From: Paguma larvata
Lineage: Eukaryota > Chordata > Mammalia > Carnivora > Viverridae
Length of the DNA stretch: 64,000 nt
Assembly (NCBI GenBank): GCA_030068075.1
Contig: CM057824.1
Span: forward strand, 128,764,414 to 128,828,413
Reading direction: 5' to 3'
The notes beneath the pieces were generated by a model. The model had not been told where the DNA came from and ran no database searches. It saw nothing but the letters and a program-made list of their open reading frames with translations. Positions 43,471 through 57,046 of this stretch are shown here, piece by piece (position 1 is the stretch's first letter; each line of letters opens with the position of its first letter). Both the position numbers and the translations under genes were made by a program.

Positions 43471-44439
43471 AGTCTCGATTTTTCCATATCAAATACATTG
43501 TAATAATGTTAAAAAAGAATGTTTAGTCATAAATGATTTCTAAGTAAAATTCACAGTTTAGAAAATGTCTAATTTTAAAGAATCAGATAATCCTGAGAGA
43601 ATATTATCTTAATTTTTCCCTAAATAGAGATCGCTAATAATGTTAGAAGATTTATAACATAGAAATTTCAGATTCAGACTTTGTGGCAAAGGCTTATTAT
43701 AATTTCTATTTATTTATTTTTAATAAGTACATACTAGAATACAAAGAAAAAGTGGTCAAATGAAAGGGTAGTATTAAGGATTTGTATTCTGTTGTCTAAT
43801 TCAAACACTATGAAGCTGGTATTTTGAGCTCTATTTAAAATGAGTCGCTGGATTTGAAAGTAAATGACAATCCTTCCTTATTAATCTTCCTTTTCATGGC
43901 ACTTTTTGTACTTTGTATTTACTGCCTATTCATTTTCTTTGATGAGAAATGCAAACTACAGCAATGTGTCTAATGTGTTGACTAAAAATAACCCTCAACT
44001 ATATTTTAGACAGCTCCAAAGGCTAGACTGTATTATCTTTTGAAAGATCAGAACAAAGACCCTTTCAGTTCACGAAGAATAGATGAAAAATTGCTCTAAT
44101 TAGTTTATTTTAATCTGTGGAGGGGAGTATAAGTTGTCTACACATTATAAATGGCTAATTTTTAGTGATTAGTTTTTATTTCTAGGCATGGGACCCAACC
44201 ACCTGGCTTGCTCCTGGTCAAATTTACTCTTTTCATCTTTTTCTTCAATTAGCTCATGCCAAAAAAAATTATTGTGATTTAAATGTAAATGACAGTGAGA
44301 TCATAATATGTCATAAAATCTGCTTCTCTTACTTATCTTTATGAGAAAAACTATCCCTCCAGTCAGTCTTTACAGAATCTTAAATTTATCCCAATTACTC
44401 ACCTCCCACATCCAAATATGCATTATTTTCATTTTATTT
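43471..44439. other. Non-coding, apparently single-copy DNA
   Basis: AT-rich sequence with no gene or named repeat. Confidence 0.5.
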
Positions 44440-44800
44440 AATCTGCTAAGTAGCTCTTACCTTTGGCATCTCTTCATTTGCAACTCTGCTCCCCTTAACT
44501 CAGGCCCTTGTTGCCTTTTTTGTGGATTGCAGCAACACATTTTAACTGGTCTTAAGACTTCTTTTTGGCTCTTGGCTTGCACTGCTACCACTAAAATAAT
44601 TTCTTGAGAATGTAAATCTTAACACCCACCTCTTAGCAAAAGCCAGACAATGACTCACAAGATACAGCATGCATCCTTAAATTAACATACGTTATGGGGT
44701 ACCTACATTTTCCCCTAACCTGTTTCCAGCCTTGACGCGTGTACAACATCCTCTTTAATCATATTACACTGAAGATCCTTAGGTAAATACCCACTTCTCC
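44440..44800 (+). mobile_element. L2 relic, sense
   Basis: AACTCAGGCCCTTGTTGCCT, TGCAGCAACACATTTTAACT, GGTCTTAAGACTTCTTTTTG and AGCCAGACAATGACTCACAA follow the L2 3' portion. Strongly diverged. Confidence 0.45.
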
Positions 44801-45114
44801 TTGGAGATGGAATCCATATACGTGCTGGTTAGTTAGCTATCTTGAAAGCTTAAAGTCAGTATTTGGTCCAGTATTTAATAGAATAGTGTTACATTTGAAA
44901 GCTTTTCAATTGTTGTTTTTAATTTACTGAAGTCTTTTCTTTGTTTTTAATACAAGATAGAAATAATGAAGTAAAAAATAAGACAATAAAAGTGGAGTTG
45001 CAATACACTCCAGGGAAAATAAATAACGAATTTATCAAATTTACTCAGAATACAAAGATGATTTCTAATTTTTAATTACCAGCACTGCTGTCAGTTTTCA
45101 AGTGGTCCATTCAT

Positions 45115-45380
45115 ACATCAGAAGTTTATGGAGTATTTATCATTTGTTGGATGACATGTCGGCACTGGGCATATGCTTGCGAATAAGGTTTGGTCCCTGC
45201 CCACAAGATACTTGCAGTCTAGTGGGAAAAATAAACAAAGACTGCTACAAATTATGAAAGAGAATAATGAGTTCTTTTAAGAGTTTCATGGTTTCACCTA
45301 AGGGAGGATTTTTATTTCCAACTGGAGTTGTGGTCGGATGAGGATCTATTAGAGGGAAGACTCCAAGAAGCCAGAATGAC
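45115..45380 (-). mobile_element. L2 relic, antisense
   Basis: TTGGTCCCTGCCCACAAGAT followed by CTTGCAGTCTAGTGGG, then GATTTTTATTTCCAACTGGA, match antisense L2 (the consensus block is CCCTGCCCTCAAGGAGCTC). Confidence 0.55.
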
Positions 45381-46651
45381 ACAGAGTGTCAGTCAGCCTT
45401 TTCATCATAAATGATTAGCAGTGTCAAGATGAAGATGCTAAACAAAGCATGGCATACTGATATACATTAATTTCTGGAAACTCAAAAGAAATGTCAATTG
45501 GGCCATGCATTACATTTATGTACTATTATAATGATACTTGTTGCTATTGTTGTAATGATATTTTCACATAATTAAAAGCAGTAAAACAGTTTAGTGTAAT
45601 CAACAAAGTTTCATATTCATACTTTTTTGAGAATACATATTTATGTTATTATTATATACTGTTACATAACTGGGTAACCATATGGTAATGAAGTACTTTT
45701 TTCGGAAGTCTCAAAGAGTCATTGAATAATGAAAGAAATGTGGCACATTTATATATCAATACTTTGATGTCTAGATTTCAAAACTGCTATGTTTATAATA
45801 GATTTTGTATATCCTTGAATAGGGTTTTGATTCATTTCTGCTTGAGGCAAAAATCTCAAATACTCTAGACTTCATAGGCTCCGCAAAGTAGCCTTATGAC
45901 TATTTGTTTTCAAATGTGCTTGGAGAAACTTAACACTAAGCTATGTGCATTTTATTTAACAATTATATTATTTACTTAAGCAACGTTTAGGATGAATATA
46001 TAATAAGGCTTAAATGACATATTTTTCAAGGTATAGCATGATGAAAATAGCATTAATGAAAAAGAAGCTCACATATTGATTAAACTACAAAGCTGGTCCA
46101 AAGCAGCAGATACGTATTTATTCCTCCTTTACGCTATTGTTATTAGAATTGTTAATATATTTAACCTTGCTGTTTTCTTGCTCTTTTTTGGTTTGGGGTT
46201 TTTAAAAATTTTTTTAGCTTGTGGGTTATTCTTTTAATTTCAATGTACCAAATATCTAGTTACTATTCTTACAATTACTAAATCAAATTTAAAAATTTTT
46301 AAATAAAATAACTTTGGATAAACAGAAGTACTGTTGACAAAAAGAAAACAATAGTGGAGAATATAAGGGACAGAAAAAATACAAGTTGTCACAGTATAGA
46401 ACATTTCTACCAGGGAATAAATAATTAATGTGTCAACGACTGTCACTTCTACTTTTATAATAAACCATTATATCTAGTATGCATACATTTGTTTTCTGAT
46501 TTCATTTTACAGCAGTGACGTCTAGGTGATCATTAATAATATCTGAGTAAAATCAGAGTTCTATAAAAAGATCGATACGAAATTAGGCATACTGAAGGCT
46601 GTATTCTCAAAATATACTGAGACTAACTTTTAAATCATACATTTTATGTTC
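45381..46651. other. Non-coding, apparently single-copy DNA
   Basis: AT-rich, no gene or repeat recognised. Confidence 0.5.
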
Positions 46652-46848
46652 TTATTTTTATTTAATTATTTTCAGAGAGGGAGAGAGCACACGAGCAGGG
46701 AAGAATGTCAGAAGGAGCAAGAGAATCCTAAGCAGGCTTTATCCCCAGTGCAGAGCCTGATGTGGGGCTCCAACTCACAACCTTCAGATCATGACCTGAG
46801 CTGAAATCAAGAGTTAGATGCTCAACCAACTGAGCCATCCAAGCAGCC
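46652..46848 (-). mobile_element. Feliform SINE, antisense, diverged
   Basis: Tail side TTATTTAATTATTTTCAGAG, head AACTGAGCCATCCAAGCAGC. The TGACCTGAGCTGAAATCAAG block is intact. No clear duplication. Confidence 0.88.
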
Positions 46849-47200
46849 TTAAATAATAACTTTTTTAAAAGCCATGGTAGAAATGTACACTGTTCAGTTT
46901 GGTCAAAAAGTCTAAGATCAGTTCAATGAGTTAACTGTTGTCATTAAAAAATGTTAAATAATAATAATCACAAAATTTCAGTGGAATACAAGCACTTATT
47001 TAGCCATTAGTTTGCAGAACGTTCAGGGGGAGATTGACCTGGACTGTGCTTTCCTGTATGTCTGTTCCAGGTGTCTCCCATTTTTTTCCTTGGGACAGAA
47101 GTTTAACCCAGGCCTATTTCTTTCTTTCTTTCTTTTTTTTTTTTTTTTTTTTTTTGTGATGATGACAAAGGAACAGATATGCAAATGTAATATGGTGGCT
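46849..47200. other. Non-coding with TTTC/poly-T tract
   Basis: No gene. A (TTTC)n to poly-T tract spans about 47116-47156 and explains a low-complexity frame on each strand. Confidence 0.6.
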
Positions 47201-47213
47201 AAAAATCTCATTG

Positions 47214-47415
47214 GCTGGGGCACTTGGATGGCTCAGTCAGGTGAGCATCTGTCTCTTGATTTCAGCTCAGGGCGTGATCTCATGGGTTTGTGAGTTCAAG
47301 CCCCACATCAGGGACTTAGGATCCTTCTGTCTCCCTCTCTCTCTGTCACTCCCCAGCTCACATGCAGGCTCTTGCCCAGTGTTTCTCTCTCTCAAAACAA
47401 ATAAAGAAACTTAAA
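47214..47415 (+). mobile_element. SINE, sense, flanked by 13-bp duplication
   Basis: AAAAATCTCATTG occurs at 47201-47213 and 47416-47428 without mismatch. The body contains the extra TGTCTCTTGATTTCAGCTC segment of the older subfamily, and the middle is shortened (CATCAGGGACTTAGGATCC). Confidence 0.93.
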
Positions 47416-47428
47416 AAAAATCTCATTG

Positions 47429-48829
47429 ACCAAAATAAATCAAATAAGAAAGCCCACTAGAAAGGGAAAGAATACCTCACCCACTCGGAATGCAAAGCAA
47501 GTTATTTGGCCGAGCCTCAAAACAAAAGAGATGAGACACACACTCCTCCCACGGAAGTAAAGAAGAGTGGTGAGTATTTCTGAAAAAATAATCTCATTTC
47601 CCACAATCACTGTTTTAGTAAACTGCATGCTACAGTCTATAATTGGCTGTAGCATAATAGAGGTGATTTTGTAATTTGAACATGTGCTTATTGAAATTAT
47701 TTTCTGAGAAGTTATCTGTGATCTAAGATCTCATAAGGTTTTATTTAGATAAAAAGTGTTGCAAAATAAATCCTAAAGTACTTGTTCAGCAGGATCTAGG
47801 TAGGAAGGCTTTAACATTTTTTCCTTACGAAGAGAACCTAATACTGAAAGCATGAGTTTTGTAGCTACTTCTATTTCTAAGTGGACATATCAAGTCAAGG
47901 AGGAATTGGCAAAATACGATTTTAAGTTAGTAATTGATGTGTTTCTCGTTTTGCTTTCCTGTGTAACAAAGTGTCTTGGGTGATTATAATCCAGCAGAAG
48001 AAGGGAATTTCTTGGCCAGTCATATGCAATATTGCTTTACCTATGGCCTGTGCTATAAACACTACAGGAACATATATGCACTAGATTATAAAAACCTTTG
48101 CATGATTCGTAACATCAGTGACAAAGATAAAGAATCCTGACTCTTGACTCAATACATTTATGAGGCAAAATACTTAATATTGCCCTATCTACAATTAGTT
48201 TGTATGTAATGATAGATGCAGGCCACCCAAAAGGAGAGTTCTTTCCAAGTTTTGCATCAGGAACTTGCCTAAAGATGATTATCTTCTTTTCTACCTTTCT
48301 AAAAGTGAGGTGGGGCAGACAGTGGGGAAGGTTTACCTTTCTTTCGTATTACTCCTGAGTAAGTTGTTTATCTAGAAGGAATTTCTTTGCATCAGTGGAC
48401 ATAAGACATAATAGCGCATATGAGGAACCAATGATTACACTGTCTAGGGACAGAAACAGAAGCCACACCCCACGACCTTTAATTCATAGGTGTAATACTC
48501 ATTCTCCCATTTTCCATTGGCATTAGACACTTGGAAGATCATTTCAGTTTCAGAGGTTCTTGTAAATTCAACTGAGCCTTCCCTTGGGACTGTATCACAG
48601 CTCAACTTTTTTCTGCTCAATCCCATTTCTGTCTCTTCCTTAACTGATGCTGATCCCAAGCACAGTTCCTAATGAACCTCTTACACACCGACCTCCACTT
48701 CAAAGTTTGCTTCTCAGAATATCCCAAGGACTGATTGGAGCTGAACCTAATAAACATCCATGAGCCAGTTCACCAAAGGGATTGTAGGCTTCTCAAAGAA
48801 TTGTATCATAAATGGGGCTCATAGAAATA
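47429..48829. other. Non-coding, apparently single-copy DNA
   Basis: No gene. A 71-codon minus frame at 48444-48659 has no recognised domain. Confidence 0.5.
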
Positions 48830-48984
48830 TTTTGAGCAGGGAAGTGAAATGATCAGATTTCATTGTAAGAAACTACATATCCTAATAGAAACTAATATCC
48901 TATAGAATGGATTTGAAATGGCACAGCATCAACAGGTGAGAATATAATGTCATTTTAGTTATCCAGACAAGAAATAATTGTAAT
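48830..48984 (-). mobile_element. L2 relic, antisense
   Basis: TTGAGCAGGGAAGTGAAATG ATCAGATTTC and TATCCAGACAAGAAATAATT match antisense L2 (GGGGAGTGACATGATCAG; ATCCAGGCGAGAGATGAT). Confidence 0.5.
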
Positions 48985-49190
48985 AATAGCTGATAGCTAA
49001 CAAACATATGAAATTATTCTAAATACTTTACAGATAATATGCTATTAATAATCACAAAAATGCTATGAGGTAAGAAATATGTATATCGCTATTACTTCAC
49101 AGTATAAATGAGAAAATCGAATCAGAATGGTTAAGTAAATTGTCCACGGTCATGTGACTGGTAAGTGGTAGAGCCAGAACTTGTACCACT
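48985..49190 (-). mobile_element. MIR SINE relic, antisense
   Basis: ACTTTACAGATAATATGCTA, TGCTATGAGGTAAGAAATAT, GGTTAAGTAAATTGTCCACG and GACTGGTAAGTGGTAGAGCC follow antisense MIR from tail to core almost end to end. Confidence 0.75.
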
Positions 49191-51489
49191 GGTATAGCTT
49201 AAAAATGTTTTCTCTTCCTCACTATAGTCTTGATGTACACCTAGTGATAGCTTGACAGTAGAGACAGCAAAAAGAGCTATATGAGCGGGATAATAAAATA
49301 ATAAGTCGCAGGAATTTGTAATGTGATTGTCATATTTGGACATCTGAGTTTGATATACTCATGAGTCCAAGCAGAATTCTTTTGTAGCTGGCTGAATGCA
49401 GTCTCTAAGAAATGTGAGAAGGCACTGAAGAGCTGGAAAACCATCAGAATATTAGCGATAGCCAGAGCCAGGGCTAATGGCATTGTTGTCTCTGGAGACT
49501 GTGTAGAAGGAAAGAGTTGATAAGGTCAAGAATAGAACCCAATGGAATGTCTACACTTAAAGATACACCAAAAATAAAAATACAGATACAAACAAATAAG
49601 AATCTCTATAGATTGTAGTAGCAATTGAAAGAGCTAAGATATGTATGTGTCTTTTACATACATATATGGTAATCAAATTTAAGTTATTCAAATTCTCCAC
49701 CTTTTATCTTAGAACATCAAACAAGTTTATCAAATAACAGTAGGAAATCTATGAATATTTATTTCAATTAATGGTTGCTAAAAGCCTCCCAAATTTCAGG
49801 AAAACACTCTAGACAGTTAGTGAACTTCCAAATGTCTTCAGTTTCATGGCTTGGTGACTTTTAAAGTACCAAATATTTGGATAAGTGAAAATATTCAAAT
49901 GATTAATTATGTGATTTAGATATCAGATGAAATATCTCCCCTTCCTTTCACTAACTCAAATTTGTTTTACAAGAATTATAAATTTAAAATAATTTTGAAG
50001 TAAAAGCACTGAATTGGTTTTATTGTAGAAAATTAAAAAATATTTTAACTAATAACAAGGAGTTTTATTTAAAACAAAATGACTTTATATTCTTACTAAT
50101 ACTAACATAGAATTATATAAATGAAATGTTTCCCCATGAATTTTGTCTTAAAAAAGAACTTTTTGCTATGAATGTGTTTTCCCCAAATGTTCATAAGTCT
50201 ATAATACAGTGTGACTCTGTACCTAAGGGTTTCAAAGAAAAGTGTCTCCATCTTCTTTTCTGTACACTATTCCTGAAAAGAAATCAATACTTCATAGAAG
50301 AAAAACTCAAATTTTCTCTAAGTTCTATTTACTTTTGATGTAAAATAATGATGACTTTTTCCTCCTTGTCACTTTAAAAGCCATTATTATTAATATAGAT
50401 GATGAATATTGCATAAACATAATTGAGTTATCCCGGTTTATCACTTCTATTTGTCATAAAAAATTACTTTCCATACATATTTCAGCTTTTAAGATGCTAG
50501 GTCAATTTTTCAAAAAATTTTCTATAGTGTTTATCTGAGAAAAAATACCCAGTGTTCTAGGTTGGTGAAAAAATTAATCTATAACTATGCCCTGGGATAC
50601 CGGTTATTACTTTGATTTCTGGGGAAGAAATAAGTTTAAAAGGACATAGATTTTACATACTGGATACGTGATTTCAAAACACTAGTACTTTGTACAGAGG
50701 TAATGCTTTGTCTCAAAATCAAATATTTTCAAATAAAGTTGTGTGAAATACACAGTTAAACAAAACCACACTTGCCCTTTCATCATGTTTAAAGTATCTT
50801 CAGAAGTACATAAATAGGAAACGTCCTTATTATAAAAACTTTGGCATCTCTCTGCGAAAAGAAAGAAAGCTTTCATCATAGTTTCATGTCCTCAGGGAAC
50901 TTAAAATGTGAATGATGACAAATATGATGGATAATCCAAATAAGTTTTTCATTTTAAAAAAAGATACATATACTAGCATGTTGCTCATAGGAACCTGAAA
51001 ATTTTTAAATGTTTCCACTTAGAATACGTAGAAGTAACTACTTATTTCTAGTCACTCAAAACCTTTGATATCCGACTTATGAACGTGGAGTATCTGGGTA
51101 CAGATTGTTATTTTCAAACTGTTATCTTTTTCTTTCTTCTAGAGACTTTTTTTCAGCTTAGAAATGTAGTTCAGCTCTGGTTCTTTTCCATTTATTTCAC
51201 AGTTTTGTCTAGGTGACAATCGCTTTATGTAATTACATTATACTTTATAATTTATTTTATTTTATATATATGTATTGCATTTGATAATTAATTGAAGATA
51301 GCATCTTTTTAGTAGTATGCTATATTAAACTAATCATGCTTTCCAAGAGCTGTTTTTGATATAACATCATAGCAGTCAAATCTACCTCACCATCTTTATC
51401 ATAATTTTCATCAAACATTAAGTAAAAATGATTGCACTCATTCCAAAGATATGTTTTATTATATCATGAAACATAAACAGATTATACAT
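49191..51489. other. Non-coding AT-rich DNA
   Basis: No gene or repeat recognised over 2.3 kb. Short frames reflect AT-rich composition. Confidence 0.5.
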
Positions 51490-53010
51490 TGAGGTTGTGC
51501 TTCAGTGAAAATGGAGTAGAAATATTTTTCCCTGTATCTCCCAGTAAGACCAACTAAAAATCCTGAGTGTTATATATAAAACGAATATAAAAGACTCTGA
51601 AAGCAGGACATATAAGTCAGAACAGCTAGAAATGTCAGGACCCAGGGAATGACACAGAAGTGACATTTCTAGGTTTTCTTTTTGGCAAGTATATCTCATA
51701 GTTGGTGTTGGAGAAACTGGTAACCCAGCAGGGCTAAGGATAGCAGCCAAAAGAAGAAAAAAAAAAAAAGAACCCCCTTTCTTCTAGCTAAAGGACCAAG
51801 AAAGGGTTCACTTAGAAAGCCAAAACACTTTTATACAATAATCACTCTACTCTTGCAGCAAGAGTAATGCGTGTGTAATGCGGGAGGAAGAGCAGGAACA
51901 GCCCCCATTTCCAGTGCACTAGCAAATGCCTTAGCAGGGACTCGAAACTTCCCCACTCAGGCTGAAATAACACTCCCTCAACTACCTTGCTGGAGTGCTG
52001 ACAGAGAAGGTCACATAGGAAGTCAAAACATTTATCCTTTTCAGGTGGTAATGAGCTGTCTAACCTGGGCAGTGTGAGTACAGACCAGCCTGGAAGCCTG
52101 GATTCCCATTCTCATTCTCACTAAGAGGTGAAGTATGGCTTCCCCACTGCCAGACGGGTATCAAAAAGAGTCCAGATGAAATAGAATATTTAAATGAGAG
52201 CCAGAGTCTCCTAATATAATACTCAAAATGTCCAGGTTTCATTAAAAAAATCATTCATCATACCAAGAACCAGGAGATTTCAAATCAAATGAGAAAAGTC
52301 AACATAAGATAAGAGATGTTAGAATCACCTGAAAATACTTTAAGCAGTAATCAAAACGATAACTCAAATAAAGAATTATTATAAACATGACTGAAACAAA
52401 CATACATGAAAATATACAGTCTCAGCAAAGAAACAGAAGATACAATAAAAGAACCAAAATATGTGCGGCAACAAGCTTATACAACTGAAAGGAAAAGAGC
52501 GACACTTCCACAAATGTGGTTGGAGGAGTCAATACCCTTTTCTCAACAATTGAGAGGGTGAGACAAAAAATCAGGAAAGATCTAGAAGAACTTAACAGTG
52601 GCATCAATAAATAGGATACAATCAACATTTATCAAACACTTTACCCTCAAGAAAGCAGAGTAGATATTAAATAAGTGCCTATGGACGTACACCAAGATAG
52701 ACCATATCCTGAGCAATAAATCTATTCTCAACCAGTTTAAAAGAATGGGAATCATCAAGTATGTTTTCTGGCAACAATGGAATCAAATTAGAAATCAACA
52801 GCAGAAAGATCATAGGAAAAACTTCAAACACTTGGGAACTAAACAATAGTTTGTCAACTAATATACTAGTCAGAGACTGTTGCCTTAAGGGAAATAAATA
52901 TATATTGAACTGAGTAAAAATGAAAATACAACCTGACAAACACGTGGGATGCAGCTAAAGCAGCACTCAGATGGAAATTGATAGCACTGAATGTTTACAT
53001 TAGAAACTTT
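51490..53010 (+). mobile_element. Old LINE-1, 5' region joined to ORF2 middle
   Basis: 51490-52440 follows the 5' UTR and start of ORF1 of an old L1M/HAL1-like element (AACCTGGGCAGTGTGAGTAC, GAGAGCCAGAGTCTCCTAAT, CATCATACCAAGAACCAGGA, GTCTCAGCAAAGAAACAGAA). 52500-53010 then matches ORF2 after the endonuclease core (CAACAATTGAGAGGGTGAGA, CACCAAGATAGACCATATCC, GGGATGCAGCTAAAGCAGCA). Most of ORF1 and the endonuclease are missing, as are the ORF2 C-terminus and 3' UTR. All frames are broken. Confidence 0.65.
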
Positions 53011-54836
53011 AGCTATTTTCATCAAGATGCTGTGTAGCATGTCTCTCCAGCATCCTGAAAGCAAAGTCTTAACCGTTAAGTTTTCCACAAGTTCTCTCTG
53101 GTGTTCAACTTTCCCTTTCCGATGCTATTAAATATCATTTGTTCCCTATATTTCCATGATTACTAACTCATAAGTTTCTTATTTGGTTGATTGAAACTTT
53201 TAAGAACTCACTTGCTGCCTATTCAAATATAAATCATTAGTTGTGGATGGATGTTCAGTGTAGTACAAAGGCAAACCTGTGGTGAACAGGAATCTCTATA
53301 GACTAACCTAATGCAGGTGACTAACTCATGTATATCTTATCCTCACTCTGTTGATAGCCTCCAGTGATCCACGACACTGTTTGTCTTCCAGGCGGCTCCA
53401 CACTAAAGATACACCCAGCTGGGAGGCTTACCTGATTAATGTCCTTCACATATAAAGTACAGATGGCATGACACTTATTACCTTTATTAATTGATTAGGG
53501 CTGCCATATGGGAGAAATAGCTTTCCTTTTAAGGGGAATCACTTGGGAATTGAAAGGACGACCCATTGCTATGGGGACTACATCAAGTTACCCAAACTAG
53601 TAGAAGATGAAAGAAATCAGTGAATCGCTTGGACAGAAGCAGTGTGCGCTGGCATGCTTCCACGACTCCTACTCTGAAAACCAGATGGAATGCAGTATGT
53701 CAGGGGAAGCAACATCGCAAGTATCCTCTCTATTAGGGGATTGTTTGCTGGAGTTTGCATCAAGTAAAAGTATTCTAGGCTGAGTTTATAAGACTCTGCA
53801 GCTGACTGCTAAGAGGGCATTGGTTAAAATTGTGCACAATAAAAATATGGTGAGATGATGATGAGATAATGTGTTAATGCGTATGTACAGTTTGCAATCT
53901 ACATATTTATCAGTGTTTTTTTAAAAATGTTACATGTGTGCCAATAGGAGTTATATACAATTGTTCAATTGCTTAGAAAGCAAATTAGGAATTCAATATT
54001 TCACATCTAGGAATAAGTAACTATAGTTGGGTCTTCCTTAAAACTTGTGTTTTTCAAGTTTGAGTTTAATACATTGTACAAGGAAGATGCTCAGTAAACA
54101 AGTGTTGAATGAAATGATCTTCTAATAAATTTCACTTTAGATGACAAACTTTCATTCCCATTTCATAATTCACTAAAAAGCCTAGAGATTCTTTTTTAAT
54201 AGGCCCTAGAAAATGTCATCTGACTACTGCTCATAGTGAATTAAAAGTTTAGCTTCCATGTTAGTGTTCACAGCAAAAGTTCTTTTCACTGTTTTTATTT
54301 TATAATGAATTTGAGCATCAGAAAATCTAGGCCAGCTTTTGAATAAGGTATTAGGTCATGAAGATATATTTCCTTCTTTGCTGGTGGGCACTTATAGTTA
54401 GATGCAAAAATACATACTAAAAACCTTCATATTTAAAATTGCATTATCTAAGCTTCTGCACCACTACTAAAAATAAAAATACATTTTGAAATTTTTTTAA
54501 AAGAAGATAAATCTACCAGGGCATCTGCAAATCAAACAAACCATATTTCACTGAACACCTGAACATATGGAGATTAGACACCTCATGCATTAAATTTTAA
54601 ATGAACTGACCTTATTGGATCCTTGACAGCAGGGAAAACGAAAGTATCAACAAGAATGAAAATATATCAGGGCACCAGATTTATTGCATTAATATCAGAT
54701 AAATAAAATACAGTATCTTAAGATGAACAAAGGAAAATATATGCATACATAAAAGTTGGCTCATTTTCTTCTGGTTACTTACCGTTGACTTCTCCCCTCT
54801 CATAGTTCATATCCTAAAACTATTTTCATATGGTTA
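53011..54836. other. Non-coding, apparently single-copy DNA
   Basis: No gene or repeat that I can name. Sequence at about 53200-53800 is less AT-rich and low in repeats. At about 54080-54110 CTCAGTAAACAAGTGTTGAATG resembles a MIR/L2 terminus. Confidence 0.45.
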
Positions 54837-55300
54837 TTCAAGAGGTATTTGTTGAATAGCCATTCTCTTAGGAGTTATGCTAGGTACTGGGGATAGTATG
54901 ACGAAGAAAAAAAGACAAAGGAGCTGTCCTAATGGCACCTGCTAGCAAGTGGGACTGCCGACAAATACAAAATTAAAATTGGGTGTAATCAATACAGCGA
55001 AAGACAATGCAGAGGATATTATGGGAATAAAAGACATTTCACCTCTGCCAAGTAGGGGAAATTGTATTTAAGCTGAGGCTTGAAAGATACATAATGTCGG
55101 GAAGAAAAAAAATTGAGTGCTCAAAGTAGAAGAAAAAATAAATAAAAGCCTGAAGATGAGACAGAGTTATGGCTCTTTCCAGAACCGGAAAAAGATCTGT
55201 ATGACAGGGAGCCCTCCAGGGTGAGGATAACAAGATCAGGCAGAAATAAGCAGTAGGTAGTTAATGATAAAAGTCTACACGTTGGTGTTGACAACTCATT
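54837..55300 (-). mobile_element. L2 relic, antisense
   Basis: Starts at the L2 3' terminus in antisense (CAAGAGGTATTTGTTGAATA, GCTAGGTACTGGGGATAGTA). It continues with GAGCTGTCCTAATGGCACC, TTAAGCTGAGGCTTGAAAGA, GCCTGAAGATGAGACAGAG and AAGATCAGGCAGAAATAAGC. Confidence 0.6.
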
Positions 55301-55924
55301 AAGTAAAAATTGTAAACTGGCCCCTCTGCCAAGCATGTATGACAGGGGACCCAAATGTTCCCATTTTTCAGTAAATACAAAGTCCCAGATATTGTATATG
55401 TTCTATCAGAACTCTTCAGAGACATTCACGGCAACCTCTGACAGATATTAAACGCAAAACGATTTTACAAGTAAATGTGAAAAATAAAGAATGAATTCAA
55501 AAGTCAGAGAACCAGAAATTTTATCATCTGCTTAGTCTGCAACTACTGGTGAGCTCAAGAACTGCTTAGTCTAGAACTAAACTTGGCGGATTTTGAGTTT
55601 CTTCAACTGACGCTCTCTAACAGTGAGAAGCAACCAATGTCACGCAAAAAGCCATCGTGTCCAGAGAGTCTGAAGGATGTCTTCTGCTTTTCTCTGGGGA
55701 CATTAGAAGAGACTCTATATTGTTCTTCAGTAGTTTCCTCAGGAATAAGCATGAAGGCAAAAGGGTGGTTGGTCTGAAACTCACTTCATTGTATCCATTT
55801 TTGTCTGCCTCACAAGTTTTTCTTATAAATGTGTTGTGAAGATAGAATTAGAATAAATAACGTTTTTTTAAATTTTTTAATTACCAATAATTAACTAGTC
55901 TCTACTAGTTGGTGATGTCAGTCA
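55301..55924. other. Non-coding DNA between L2 segments
   Basis: No gene. 60- to 64-codon frames on the plus strand at 55583-55839 have no recognised domain. It may be an insertion between the two L2 parts. Confidence 0.4.
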
Positions 55925-56350
55925 GGAAGTTATTCAGCAGTCCTGGCAAGAGGTGATGCATTAAGACAGTGACTAGGAGGATTGAGATGACATATTTAAT
56001 GTGCAAAACTAATGGCATATGGTGTCAAATAGATAAGAGAAAAAAGAAGAGCTCATGTTTAGATAATAGCCCTGGTAAAGGGTGATGTCATTGCTGGTTA
56101 GGGAACATGAGGAAAAGATGAATGGATTATATAGTAAAGTTATTTACTTTATTCAATAGTGTACAGTTTGTTTTGAGGTATCTGTAGGGCATACAGATGG
56201 AGATGTCTGGTGCATGGCAGGGCAGCTGACTATATAGGATTGTGATGGAGAGGAGAAAGTTGGAAAACCAACTGTGCATCTTTTCCCAAAGTTTGAGGAC
56301 ATATTTGGGCAAAAAAATGATAAAGCCCTGGCTGCAACATGCATGTTCAA
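55925..56350 (-). mobile_element. L2 relic, antisense, more 5' segment
   Basis: TTGAGGTATCTGTAGGGCAT ACAGATGGAGATGTCTGGTG and GGCAGCTGACTATATAGGAT match antisense L2 upstream of its 3' end. With 54837-55300 this suggests one long antisense L2. Confidence 0.5.
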
Positions 56351-56419
56351 GGGAGGGTCATATTTGTAATTATAGAAGAGCCAAAACTGTTTAAATATAG
56401 ATGGGAAGAAAACAGTATA

Positions 56420-56624
56420 TATACATATATATTGTTTGTTTATTTTTTAGAGAGAGAGAGACAGAGGGTGACAGAGGTGTTTATTTATTTTTGAGAAAGA
56501 GGGGGAGACAGAATCTGAAGCAGGCTCCAGCCTCTGAGCTGTCATCGCTCGAACCCACAAACCATGAGATCATGACCTGAGCCAAAGTTGGATGCTCAAT
56601 CGACTGAGCCAACCAGAAGCCCTT
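56420..56624 (-). mobile_element. Feliform SINE, antisense, rearranged tail
   Basis: Flanks GGAAGAAAACAGTATA (56404-56419) and GGAAGAAAACAATATA (56625-56640) give a 16-bp duplication with one mismatch. Tail-like TTTGTTTATTTTTTAGAGAG occurs at about 56433-56452. TTTATTTATTTTTGAGAAAG then recurs at about 56480-56499, so the 3' portion is partly duplicated. Confidence 0.93.
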
Positions 56625-56640
56625 GGAAGAAAACAATATA

Positions 56641-57026
56641 AAGGGAACAATGAAATATTCAGGAAAATAAATTGAATAGAACAAGGTCCTTGAGGAGGCA
56701 GGAGACAATTCAGTCCCGGGACACATGTGGAACTTGGCTTTCAATAGGAGGACAGAATTTCTCTCATTGTTCTAAGAATAAGGAGGGAATATCAGGTGGG
56801 CATCCAGTCTTTGATCCAGCAGCAGGGAGATGAAGGCATTTTCATCTGACAGCACTTATTTGTTTCTGTTAATAGGAGGCAAGACTGAAAGTACGATGGT
56901 AGGATGCATATCTCAAGGAGGTTTACCTGGAAATGTTGCTGAAGAGAAAGAACACCATGCAAATCAAGAGACACACTTGTTGGACAAATCTGAGGGTCCA
57001 GAATTAGTGAAATCTGAGTTTCTACT
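56641..57026. other. Non-coding, possible old repeat
   Basis: No gene. It may continue the antisense L2-like sequence to the left, but the match is weak. Confidence 0.35.
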
Positions 57027-57046
57027 AAGATCTTTCGTTAGATTTT

